From the IMG/VR virus record IMGVR_UViG_3300010148_000040, positions 1-36,498 of that record: 36,498 bases of DNA; one strand, written 5' to 3'. The stretch comes from a virus. The position numbers and the translations under genes are program-made. The notes beneath the pieces were generated by a model. The model ran no database searches. It saw nothing but the letters and a program-made list of their open reading frames with translations, and was not told the origin of the DNA. Below are positions 21,758-29,299 of this stretch, one piece after another; within the stretch, counting starts at the first letter, position 1; every line of letters begins with the position of its first letter.

Positions 21758-24271
21758 TTGAAACTCGGTTCTATTGAAAAGGATAGGCAACCTTCTATTG
21801 AGTTGATGCGGCTTTTTGAAAAAACAAGAGTTGCTTATTTATCAGCCGTTCAAGACCCCGATGAGTATTCGGGTCGTTGGCGTAAAGCCGTTGATATGAT
21901 AGAAGAATCCTATGAAGAATTAGATGCCGCAGGTAAAGAGTTAAAGAATTTTATTAGGGAAGAAGAAATAACTGATAATGATGTTAAAGACCCTGAATCT
22001 TCTAAAGCACAGAACCTATACGAAAAAATTAAACTCGTTAGGTATAACTCAAAGATTATTGCTGACCCTTTTGCTGAAATGTTCAAAGGGAATGTTCTTG
22101 AAGAATTATTAGATAATCCTGAAAGTATGGTTAAATTTGTCCATTATGCTATGAGGGAAGATAATAAAGCACTTTCCGATGAAGTTTTAGCCATTAAAGG
22201 TATGCAACCCGACACAATTACGGAGGGTCTTATGGGGCTTGACATAGAAGTGGACGATATACCCCTCTATATTATTGAGCATTACGGTGATGGAAAAGAC
22301 TCAAAAAAGGTTGAAAAGAAAGTAAAGGCTGCTCTTGATATGTTAGAACTTATTTTCTTTTCTCAGCATGAAGAAGAAGAATGGGGAGAACTTAAGGATA
22401 TTGATATGCAAAAGTCCGAAGAAGAAAAGTCCGAAGAAAAGTCCGTTAGTGATTTTATTATTCCTAATAAACCAATGTATCGCATATTTGAAATTAATGA
22501 TATTAATGAATTAAAGGGATTTAGCGGAAATTGGTATATTCAAGAAAAGTATGATGGTATGAGAGTTCAATTGCATAAACTTGATAATAGAGTTAAAGTT
22601 TATTCTTTTAATGAAAAAGACATTACTGATAAGTGTGAAGATATAGTTAAGGAATTAAAAAAGAAAGAATATGGAGATTGTATGTTTGATGCTGAATTAG
22701 TTCTTTTTGATGAAGAAGAACCACTACATCGTGCAGATACTATTGCTCATGTTTTTAAAGGTAAATATAAAGATGCTAAATTAAAGTGTCATGTATTTGA
22801 TATTATGCGACATGAAGCACAGACATTACTTGATGAAGAATTAGAAAATAGAATGACTATTCTATTCAATAATTACGCTGCTAAATCATCTGAATATTTA
22901 AATTTCCCTTCAAAGAAAGATACAAGACAGGCTGATAGTTTAAAAGATTTAGAAGAATATGCAAAACAAATTATGGAAATGCCTACATCTGAAGGAGTTG
23001 TAATTAAAGATGCTACCTCAACATATTATGTTGGAACTAAAAAGAATCCTAAGTGGATTAAATTAAAAAAGTTTGTTGATTTAGATGTTATTGTTTTAGA
23101 CAAGAAAAAGACTAAAAGTAATCTTTATTCTTATAATGTTGGTGTTGGGCCAATTCCTGAAGATATGAACGGTAAAGAAATTGACGGAAGAAAATATCTT
23201 GATGTAGGAAAAGCATTGAATACAAAGGTCGCAGTAGATATTGGCGATATAATTAGAGTAAAGGTTGATGAAGTAAAGAAGAAAGGAGATGGATTTAGTT
23301 TATTCTCCGCTAAAGTAATTGAAATACCTGAAGTAGAATATCCTGATAAATTAGTTACTTTAGAGTTATTGTCAAAAGATACTAAAAAATCTTTAAATTA
23401 TAATGTTGAAGCATTTAAAAAAGGAGTAAAAATTACTGATAATATTCATGGAGAAACTACTGCTATAATTAAATATGATACAAATGGTTTTGTAGTATAT
23501 GGTTTTGAAGAGAATAATTTAATGTCTAAAAATGCTTTAGCAGATTTAGATATGTGGAAGGCTCAAGCAGAAGAAATAATGAAAACAAAGCAAGGAGAAT
23601 TAACTGTTGCTATTTTTAATTATTTACAAGAAAAAGGTGATAAAACTCCTAAAGATGTGCATGATTATCTAAAAAGAGATTTTACTGAATTATATGAAAC
23701 AGTATTAGAATCTAAGCAAAGAAAGTTAGGTAAGTGGGCGCAAGAAAGAGAACACATTAAAATGATTGATGATAAATTACACGCTGACCCTACAATTAAA
23801 TTGGCTGATGGTGAAGAAATTAAAAAAGAGTATAAAACTCCAAAAGAATACAGGAATGGTAAATTCAAAATATATAACCGAGAAGATAATAGAGTTCATT
23901 TAGCCATTAGTATAAACAAAGAGAATCTTAATTGGACTATTGATATAGAAAATGAAGAAGAGTTATTTGATTTATTTGGTGCGGCTGGTAAATATCCAGC
24001 AGAAGTTTCAAAGAATGTTGAAAGAGGAAAAGTAATTGATTCCGGAGATATTGAACTTGGTGTGCAAAAAGACGGTTATCACGAATATTTCTTAAAAGGA
24101 AATAAGTTTGAAACTAAAATGCATATTAGAGTAATTCCTATTGATAATAAACCTATGTGGTTAGCATGGACGGGGTATAAACAAGAACCTGCCGATACTG
24201 AAAACGATAAAGGAAAATGGAATATATACGAAGATAGGTATAATAAATTGTCCATTCCTACCGAAGATTAG
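21758..24271 (+). CDS. ATP-dependent DNA ligase with extra N- and C-terminal domains, 837 aa
   Basis: It joins nicked DNA using ATP. TTG 21758 is favoured since GGGGTGGT (21746-21753) is its ribosome binding site; GTG 21749 lies within that site. Ligase motifs appear in order: motif I EKYDGMR with the nucleophilic Lys at about residue 264, FDAELVLF (motif III) near 310, EGVVIKD (motif IV) near 412 and WIKLKK (motif V) near 433, then an OB-like region (GDIIRVKVDEVKKKG). The first 240 residues are an unrelated helical domain with an acidic repeat (KSEEEKSEEKS). The last 130 residues form a separate domain (HLAISINKENLNWTIDIE, WLAWTGY) that faintly recalls the LigD phosphoesterase fold. Location inside the head gene block is unusual. 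Confidence 0.88.
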   Translation: MKLGSIEKDRQPSIELMRLFEKTRVAYLSAVQDPDEYSGRWRKAVDMIEESYEELDAAGKELKNFIREEEITDNDVKDPESSKAQNLYEKIKLVRYNSKIIADPFAEMFKGNVLEELLDNPESMVKFVHYAMREDNKALSDEVLAIKGMQPDTITEGLMGLDIEVDDIPLYIIEHYGDGKDSKKVEKKVKAALDMLELIFFSQHEEEEWGELKDIDMQKSEEEKSEEKSVSDFIIPNKPMYRIFEINDINELKGFSGNWYIQEKYDGMRVQLHKLDNRVKVYSFNEKDITDKCEDIVKELKKKEYGDCMFDAELVLFDEEEPLHRADTIAHVFKGKYKDAKLKCHVFDIMRHEAQTLLDEELENRMTILFNNYAAKSSEYLNFPSKKDTRQADSLKDLEEYAKQIMEMPTSEGVVIKDATSTYYVGTKKNPKWIKLKKFVDLDVIVLDKKKTKSNLYSYNVGVGPIPEDMNGKEIDGRKYLDVGKALNTKVAVDIGDIIRVKVDEVKKKGDGFSLFSAKVIEIPEVEYPDKLVTLELLSKDTKKSLNYNVEAFKKGVKITDNIHGETTAIIKYDTNGFVVYGFEENNLMSKNALADLDMWKAQAEEIMKTKQGELTVAIFNYLQEKGDKTPKDVHDYLKRDFTELYETVLESKQRKLGKWAQEREHIKMIDDKLHADPTIKLADGEEIKKEYKTPKEYRNGKFKIYNREDNRVHLAISINKENLNWTIDIENEEELFDLFGAAGKYPAEVSKNVERGKVIDSGDIELGVQKDGYHEYFLKGNKFETKMHIRVIPIDNKPMWLAWTGYKQEPADTENDKGKWNIYEDRYNKLSIPTED

Positions 24272-24277
24272 TTGTTC

Positions 24278-24285
24278 TTTATATA
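24278..24285 (+). promoter_or_regulatory. TATA box of the protease-capsid block
   Basis: TTTATATA is a textbook archaeal TATA element. It lies 38 bases before ATG 24316 in one of the few real gaps of the operon (24272-24315). A start about 25 bases downstream would give a short leader with GAGAGGAA as ribosome binding site. This would allow separate strong expression of protease, scaffold and capsid. Confidence 0.5.
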
Positions 24286-24315
24286 CCAGTAAGTAATAAG
24301 AAGGGTTGAGAGGAA

Positions 24316-25521
24316 ATGTCATCTGCGGTAATGTCAAACAATACTCATGATTTCAGGATTCTTAAAAGCGATAACTTGATGATTGGAGGATATGCAAGCA
24401 TTGAAATCGTTGATAAACAAAATGATTTAATCACACTCAAGGCTCTTAATGAAGCAGTAAACAAATATATGGAGAACCCTAAGTTTAGAAATGTAATGAC
24501 TAATCATTCAAATGTTCAAGTTGGGGAAGTAGTAAAATCATATAGAGATAAAACAGGGAGATTATGGAAAACAGAAGTTGATGATGTTGGATTCTTTGTT
24601 GTAATTAAATTAAGAGATGATATTGAAAAAGCCAAAGAAATAAATAGAGGCATCAGAAAAGGTTCATTAAGGTCGTTTAGCATTGGAGGGCAAGCATTAC
24701 AGAAAGTAAAGAAAAACCACCCAGAATTAGGCGAATTTAATGAAATAAGCAAACTTGAACTACATGAGGTAACTATCTGTGAAAAAGGAATTAACCCTGA
24801 AGCAAAGTTTGATATTCTAAAACAAGACAAAACAAAAAATAAGGTGAAAACTATGAGTAAAATTGAGAAAGCATTGGAAGAGTTAGACGCATTAATGGCT
24901 GAAGTTAATACTCTCCGAAAAGAAGATGAAATGACAGATGAAAAGCAAATGCCCGAAGAAGAGAAAATGGGTGGCGAATACATGGACGAAGAAGAAGATA
25001 TGATGCCTGAAGAAGAAAAAGGCGGATATAAGGACATGGAATCAAAAGCCCTTCTTTCAACTCTTGACGGTGCTGGTGTTGAAATCGGTGAACCTGCGGA
25101 TAGAATTGTTATTGACAATGGAAACCCAAAGGCTTCTGATTTGCCAGTAGTTAAGGCATTTAACAACAAAGAATTAGAAACACTTGATTTGAGCGTTGCT
25201 AATATTGAGAAGGCTTACGAGGCTTTCCGCCAAGAACAACTTGAAAAGTTGGCTTACGATAACCTTCAAAAGCAATTTGAAAACCGATTTGCTCATGAAA
25301 GGTCAAACCGTGAGAATGTTCTTGCAAAATCACAATATGACGCACAAAGCGAAATTGTTTCACTTAAAGAAGAATTTACTGCTTTAAGAAAGTCTTTGAC
25401 GGCTGAAAAGGAAACAATCCTAAAAGCACAAGAAGAAGCAAATATTAAACTCCCAACAATGGAACAAATGGCTGAATTAGATTGGTCAGATATTCATAAG
25501 ATGGTTGGAGGATTTAACTGA
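24316..25521 (+). CDS. prohead protease fused to scaffold, 401 aa
   Basis: A protease that matures the procapsid, joined to the scaffold domain. Residues about 10-170 match the S78 (HK97-type) family: GGYASIEIVDKQND at the start, MTNHSN with catalytic His64, SLRSFSIGG with the Ser (120 or 122), and LELHEVTICEKGINPEA, the typical end of the domain. From about 180 the chain is acidic and helical (MPEEEKMGGEYMDEEEDMMP) with a coiled coil, as in delta-domain scaffolds. It ends LDWSDIHKMVGGFN, the same peptide as at the N-terminus of many accessory proteins. An internal start at 24853 with its own binding site probably yields free scaffold. Confidence 0.88.
   Translation: MSSAVMSNNTHDFRILKSDNLMIGGYASIEIVDKQNDLITLKALNEAVNKYMENPKFRNVMTNHSNVQVGEVVKSYRDKTGRLWKTEVDDVGFFVVIKLRDDIEKAKEINRGIRKGSLRSFSIGGQALQKVKKNHPELGEFNEISKLELHEVTICEKGINPEAKFDILKQDKTKNKVKTMSKIEKALEELDALMAEVNTLRKEDEMTDEKQMPEEEKMGGEYMDEEEDMMPEEEKGGYKDMESKALLSTLDGAGVEIGEPADRIVIDNGNPKASDLPVVKAFNNKELETLDLSVANIEKAYEAFRQEQLEKLAYDNLQKQFENRFAHERSNRENVLAKSQYDAQSEIVSLKEEFTALRKSLTAEKETILKAQEEANIKLPTMEQMAELDWSDIHKMVGGFN
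24853..25521 (+). CDS. nested scaffold protein from an internal start, 222 aa
   Basis: Within the protease-scaffold frame, AAGGTGAAAACT directly precedes an in-frame ATG at 24853 (MSKIEKALEELDALM), exactly at the junction between protease and scaffold. This binding site is as good as those of genuine genes in the window. Nested scaffold starts within protease genes are known from phages (for example Nu3 within C of lambda). The product would be an acidic coiled-coil scaffold ending in the WSDIHKMV peptide, made in excess over the fused protease. Inferred, not proven. Confidence 0.65.
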   Translation: MSKIEKALEELDALMAEVNTLRKEDEMTDEKQMPEEEKMGGEYMDEEEDMMPEEEKGGYKDMESKALLSTLDGAGVEIGEPADRIVIDNGNPKASDLPVVKAFNNKELETLDLSVANIEKAYEAFRQEQLEKLAYDNLQKQFENRFAHERSNRENVLAKSQYDAQSEIVSLKEEFTALRKSLTAEKETILKAQEEANIKLPTMEQMAELDWSDIHKMVGGFN

Positions 25522-25532
25522 GGTGATTTATT

Positions 25533-26918
25533 ATGACAGGATATATTAACACAATTGGAGATTTAGAAGCACAAACATACGGATTAACAGGCCATACTGG
25601 TATTAACAACCAATTGCTTAAGCAAGCAGGTTCTATTGCTGGATTGCATACAGGCCATGACGCTGCTTTAGGCGTATCAACTACTAATTCAGCAGGAGCA
25701 GCAAGTTCACTTGGTGCTTTGTATAATCAAGTATATGGACAAAAAGTGTGGTCTATGCTAAACAGGGAATGTAATGCACTTTCCGTTATTTCAAAGAGGC
25801 CATACACTTCAAGCGGTTGGAGAGTATTAAGTGAGCGACCTGCGGGTGGTAGCGGTAATTTCCTTGATTTAACAGGTGTAAATCGTGCTACTGATGCTGA
25901 TTCTATTGGTAGTGGTACAGAAAACAGCCAAGTAGCGGGAACAATGCGACCAGATTTAATTGGTGGTGTTCCTGAAAATGCGGCTCTTTCAACTCCTGCT
26001 GACGGTTTAGCGTCTATTGCTCCAAAATACGAGCAATTGTTCACAAGTCCAAAGATTGTTGCTCATCAATTTGAGTTTAGCGAATTGGCTATGGAAATGG
26101 CGCAAATTGACGATGGAATTGGCGATATTAGAGCGCAAATGAGAGAAGATATGGGTAAACACCATGCTGAAACTCAAAACGCTATGCTTGTTATGCCTCT
26201 TGAAAACTACAATTTATCGGCTACAAACCAAATTGGAAACATTCAAAGAAACTATACTTCTTTGATGAAGGTTGTTTCTTCTAAGAGCGAATTAGACGCT
26301 ATGGCTGCTGGAACTGTTTTAACTGCATCAAACTCAGGTGTTGCTGCTATTGAATCTATTTACGGTAAGGCTCGTAGTGCTTCTTCATTCCTTGATGCAC
26401 AGGTTGATTTTGGCGGAGTTGGATATGGAAGTGCAAATTCTCGTCAATTAACACTAACTGTTCTTAATAAGACTCTTAGAGACTTGAGAGTTGCAGGTGG
26501 TTCACCAAAGGTTATTCTAACTGGATATGATACACTTCAAACTATTTCTGACTTATTGCAAGCACAAGAAAGATTTATGGATAGAAAAGAAATTGTTCCG
26601 ACTGTAAACGGTGTTCGTGGTGTAAAGGGTCAAGAAGTAGGATTTAGAGTTTCAACTTACTATGATATACCTATGATTCCTGTTGCGGCTATGCCTTCAA
26701 CTGGTGCTGATACTTCTTGTATTAGTGATATGCTTTTCCTTGATACAGACCATTTGTGGCTATCTGTTATGAAACCAACTCAATACTTTGAAGATGGTAT
26801 TTCAAACGGAAACCCATTCGGTGTCGGCCATCTTGGAAACAAGGCTCTTTATAGAACAATTGCGGAAGTTGGCTGTTCATACTTTAAAGGTCAAGGTAAA
26901 ATCACAAACTTGCTTTGA
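25533..26918 (+). CDS. major capsid protein (HK97-type by context), 461 aa
   Basis: ATG 25533 follows the strong GAGGTGATTTATT site. It lies directly behind the prohead protease-scaffold, where HK97-fold capsid genes are found, and its length is typical. The sequence is rich in Ala, Gly, Ser and Thr with long mixed segments (VWSMLNRECNALSVISKRPY; MEMAQIDDGIGDIRAQMRED as a candidate spine helix; LWLSVMKPTQYFEDGISNGN near the end). There is more GC-rich, evenly chosen codon use than in neighbours, as expected for the most expressed gene. Fold assignment rests on context plus general appearance. Confidence 0.85.
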   Translation: MTGYINTIGDLEAQTYGLTGHTGINNQLLKQAGSIAGLHTGHDAALGVSTTNSAGAASSLGALYNQVYGQKVWSMLNRECNALSVISKRPYTSSGWRVLSERPAGGSGNFLDLTGVNRATDADSIGSGTENSQVAGTMRPDLIGGVPENAALSTPADGLASIAPKYEQLFTSPKIVAHQFEFSELAMEMAQIDDGIGDIRAQMREDMGKHHAETQNAMLVMPLENYNLSATNQIGNIQRNYTSLMKVVSSKSELDAMAAGTVLTASNSGVAAIESIYGKARSASSFLDAQVDFGGVGYGSANSRQLTLTVLNKTLRDLRVAGGSPKVILTGYDTLQTISDLLQAQERFMDRKEIVPTVNGVRGVKGQEVGFRVSTYYDIPMIPVAAMPSTGADTSCISDMLFLDTDHLWLSVMKPTQYFEDGISNGNPFGVGHLGNKALYRTIAEVGCSYFKGQGKITNLL

Positions 26919-26928
26919 GGTGTTTTAA

Positions 26929-27306
26929 TTGGGATTAGAATATACAATTAGGGCATTACCCGACCATAAAGGGTTTTCAAAACCAAAGGCAATTGGCGAT
27001 GAATACATGGTTGATGTCGCTTTAGACATTACAAAGCATATTGCCGCAGGTGCGGAAATTGACGCTAGTAGAGTAGGATTAAAAACTATTCATGCAGTAT
27101 TGATTACAGGATATGAAGGAAGGACTTTCACCGCAAATGTTCTTATTGGCGCAGGTGGAGCAAATCCTGATGTAGCAGGTAATTATGAATCAGCAACTTC
27201 ATTTAAAGTAGTAGTAACCAATTTAGACGGAACAAACGCTACTGCTGCTGCTAATGATGCAGATGTTGGTTGTGCTTTGCGATTAAGAATTTTTGGCTCA
27301 CTTTGA
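26929..27306 (+). CDS. small capsid-associated protein (decoration-like), 125 aa
   Basis: It uses TTG 26929 behind GAGGTGTTTTAA. The sequence is strand-rich (EYTIRALPDHKG, VDVALDITKHIAAGAEI, TIHAVLITGYEGRTFTANVL) with small residues, like a beta-sandwich virion protein. Placement right after the major capsid protein suggests a head decoration or stabilisation protein. No sequence family is recognised, so the role is from position only. Confidence 0.55.
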   Translation: MGLEYTIRALPDHKGFSKPKAIGDEYMVDVALDITKHIAAGAEIDASRVGLKTIHAVLITGYEGRTFTANVLIGAGGANPDVAGNYESATSFKVVVTNLDGTNATAAANDADVGCALRLRIFGSL

Positions 27307-27315
27307 GGCGATAAA

Positions 27316-27642
27316 ATGGCTTTAGTCACATTATCTGATACAGGCGGGTTTGAACCTTTAAATGTTAGAGGCTACCGTGTTGAAAGAGGGATTCAAACAC
27401 AAATACCTGCTTTACAGGCTCTTTTCCGTTGTAGTGATAAAAACCTAATGTTTACCTTTGAAGAGGCAGATAGGAAAGATTTAGAATCAGTAGATGCTGA
27501 ATTATTTCCTTCTGTTTCTTTGGAGTTAGGAAAAACAATCACTACTAATAAAGAATTAGTTGATTTACTCTTACCTAAGAAAACAACAACAAAGAAGAAA
27601 ACTGCTCCTAAAACGAGTAAATCTTCTTTAGTGAAAGAATGA
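27316..27642 (+). CDS. small virion-region protein with Lys/Thr tail, 108 aa
   Basis: ATG 27316 behind GAGGCGATAAA. The first 80 residues look globular (GFEPLNVRGYRVERGIQTQI, FEEADRKDLESVDAELFP). The last 30 are a low-complexity KKTTTKKKTAPKTSKSS tail, probably disordered and able to contact DNA or acidic surfaces. It is placed between the decoration-like gene and a hairpin-containing gap. It may be a head protein; no family is recognised. Confidence 0.55.
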   Translation: MALVTLSDTGGFEPLNVRGYRVERGIQTQIPALQALFRCSDKNLMFTFEEADRKDLESVDAELFPSVSLELGKTITTNKELVDLLLPKKTTTKKKTAPKTSKSSLVKE

Positions 27643-27648
27643 ACCGAT

Positions 27649-27676
27649 ACGATTAATAGGGTGCGCCCTCAATCGT
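27649..27676 (+). other. intergenic hairpin after the capsid block
   Basis: ACGATT (27649-27654) pairs with AATCGT (27671-27676), and inside them GGG pairs with CCC around TGCG. It occupies one of the few gaps (27643-27697) in the operon. It could attenuate or partly terminate the abundant capsid transcript, or protect its 3' end after processing. There is no T-run directly behind it. Confidence 0.5.
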
Positions 27677-27697
27677 TATTTGGCGGAGAGATGAAGT

Positions 27698-27985
27698 ATG
27701 CCGAGTTGCAGAAGTAGTGGATTATTAACAGAAAATACCCAAGTATTTACCGGACAATGTAAATTAGTTTCTATTCATGTTGTTGCTGATGATGGAAGTA
27801 AAGTCTTAGTGAAGGTTTTTGACGGTACTTCAAACACTGATAAAGAAGTTTGTAGGGTTGCTGTTCCTGCAAATCAATCATTTGAAATGGATTTGCATGG
27901 AATTATTATGTCTAAAGGTATTTATTATGAAGAAATAAAGACTGGCGGTAATGGTGATGCTTCAACCTTCATTAACTTCGCTTGA
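27698..27985 (+). CDS. small beta-rich protein, 95 aa
   Basis: ATG 27698 behind GGCGGAGAGATGAAGT. The protein is strand-rich (CKLVSIHVVADDGSKVLVKV, FEMDLHGIIMSKGIYYEEI) with a Cys-Ser start and ends in TFINFA. It resembles the small beta-barrel or beta-sandwich proteins of phage heads and tails that bind as trimers, but no family can be named. It follows the hairpin gap and precedes the membrane-protein genes. Confidence 0.55.
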   Translation: MPSCRSSGLLTENTQVFTGQCKLVSIHVVADDGSKVLVKVFDGTSNTDKEVCRVAVPANQSFEMDLHGIIMSKGIYYEEIKTGGNGDASTFINFA

Positions 27986-27994
27986 GGTGATATT

Positions 27995-28387
27995 ATGGCG
28001 GCTTTAAATACAGATACACGATTAGTTATGACTATTCTTTTTGTTGGTGCATTAAGTGGAGCAAATGTCTTTGCTTATGCTCAATTCGGAACTGGTTTTC
28101 CTTATGGCCCAATAGCGCATTCAGTCTTATTCGGATTAGGAACAATAGGTGCAATAATGGTAATGAAAGCATTATTTGATTTAGCACTTAATGACAAAAT
28201 AGAGATGTGGCTACTGGATAGAAAAATTGCTGCTTATTGGGAAAGAAAAGCAAGAGATGAACAACAAAGACAAAAAATGCGAGAAAGCGCAAGACAGTTT
28301 GGTGGTTCAACACCTTTCTATCAACCCCAATTGCAGGAAGAAGATTCTAATGCCGTTGGTAGTGAGTTTTTAGCCACACTCCAATAA
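27995..28387 (+). CDS. two-span membrane protein, 130 aa
   Basis: ATG 27995 behind TGAGGTGATATT. Two hydrophobic segments are visible: about residues 10-31 (LVMTILFVGALSGANVFAYA) and 39-63 (GPIAHSVLFGLGTIGAIMVM and on). They are followed by a long charged, soluble C-terminus (IAAYWERKARDEQQRQKMRE). This predicts a hairpin membrane anchor with a cytoplasmic or virion-interior tail. A membrane protein in the middle of a head-tail gene block is unusual unless it acts at the host envelope. It probably functions with the following membrane protein and GTPase. Confidence 0.65.
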   Translation: MAALNTDTRLVMTILFVGALSGANVFAYAQFGTGFPYGPIAHSVLFGLGTIGAIMVMKALFDLALNDKIEMWLLDRKIAAYWERKARDEQQRQKMRESARQFGGSTPFYQPQLQEEDSNAVGSEFLATLQ

Positions 28388-28401
28388 TAGGAGTTGGTTA
28401 A

Positions 28402-28620
28402 ATGGTTTTTGGCGATTTGATGGGTTTTTCCGACTCGGATTACGCTTATAATCAAACAAGGGCGCATTCTGCTGATATTTTCTTTTTGAAAATGAGAGCA
28501 TGGTTTTGGGGTTCTTGTGTAGGATTATCTGCTTTTCTTATTGGTAATATAATGGGTGTTTTTGATATAAACATCATGGGTTGGATTATTAGTGCGGTGA
28601 GTGGTTTATGGGGGCATTAA
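28402..28620 (+). CDS. small membrane protein, 72 aa
   Basis: ATG 28402 behind AGGAGTTGGTTAA. A polar N-terminus (MGFSDSDYAYNQTRAHSADI) is followed by one or two hydrophobic segments, about residues 33-50 (FWGSCVGLSAFLIGNIMG) and 54-70 (INIMGWIISAVSGLWG). The stop codon abuts the ATG of the GTPase gene, so the two are almost certainly co-translated. Likely membrane partner of the GTPase; the family is unknown. It could also be a holin-like protein by size, but the context does not favour lysis genes. Confidence 0.6.
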   Translation: MVFGDLMGFSDSDYAYNQTRAHSADIFFLKMRAWFWGSCVGLSAFLIGNIMGVFDINIMGWIISAVSGLWGH

Positions 28621-29289
28621 ATGTCATTAATGACAGGATTCGCCATATTAGTTGGTGAGGCAGTAATTGGTTTTTGGAAAAAAGTCCATGCGATTAACTT
28701 TGGTGTTTATGGGGCAACAATGGTAGGAAAAACTACATTAAGTCATCAATTAAGAACAAGGGGAGAAGTGCCGACAATACAAGAAAGAACAGTTGGATTA
28801 CATAGAGCCTCAAGAAAAAATGTTAAAATAGATGGAGATTCACATACAATTAAAAGTGCTGATATTGGAGGAGAAGCGATTTACTGGAAAGAATGGGTAA
28901 AAGATATGCAAAAGCGTAAAGTAAGATATATTATTTTTATGATAGACCATAGACATTTAGATAACAATTCAAATTTAGACCATCAAGTAGCATGGAAATT
29001 TTTAGTTGATACGATATGTTCAGATTTTTGGCCTACTGGGAGAAAAAAGAGAGAACCCGATTATCCAATGGCGATAGGAATATGGGCTAATAAATACGAC
29101 ATTTGGGGAGAAAAATATCCATTAGCAGAAGGACAAACCATAGATAAACATGAAATATTTGAACCATTTAAGTATGGAATGAGGCAATTAAATGATAAAG
29201 GAATACCTTGTTTTAAATATATAGTTTCAGCAAAGTCAGACCCCGAAATGGTATATAGAGGCGTAATGACAATGATAAAAGATTACTGA
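28621..29289 (+). CDS. Arf/Ras-like small GTPase with hydrophobic N-terminus, 222 aa
   Basis: All five GTPase motifs are present in order: G1 GATMVGKTT (31-39), a candidate G2 Thr in PTIQERTVG (51-59), G3 ADIGGEAIYW (D81-x-G-G, as in the Arf/SR-beta group rather than the Ras DTAGQ), G4 WANKYD (N157-K-x-D160) and G5 SAK (203-205). The first 20 residues (MSLMTGFAILVGEAVIGFWK) are hydrophobic or amphipathic and could anchor it to a membrane, much as Arf N-termini do. The 34-residue stretch between strand beta-4 and G4 includes a basic insert (GRKKREPD). It lies behind two membrane-protein genes. A GTP-driven switch in a virus late gene block is unusual. Confidence 0.82.
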   Translation: MSLMTGFAILVGEAVIGFWKKVHAINFGVYGATMVGKTTLSHQLRTRGEVPTIQERTVGLHRASRKNVKIDGDSHTIKSADIGGEAIYWKEWVKDMQKRKVRYIIFMIDHRHLDNNSNLDHQVAWKFLVDTICSDFWPTGRKKREPDYPMAIGIWANKYDIWGEKYPLAEGQTIDKHEIFEPFKYGMRQLNDKGIPCFKYIVSAKSDPEMVYRGVMTMIKDY

Positions 29290-29299
29290 GGAATGAAAG

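Noticed and set aside
24516-25169. Open frame of 217 codons on the - strand
   Set aside because: It lies entirely within the protease-scaffold gene and its product is a Ser/Pro/Phe-rich mirror of acidic codons on the + strand. No - strand binding site or operon partner is present.
28402-28620. Holin call for the 72-residue membrane protein
   Set aside because: The size fits, but there is no endolysin neighbour, and it is coupled to a GTPase gene instead.
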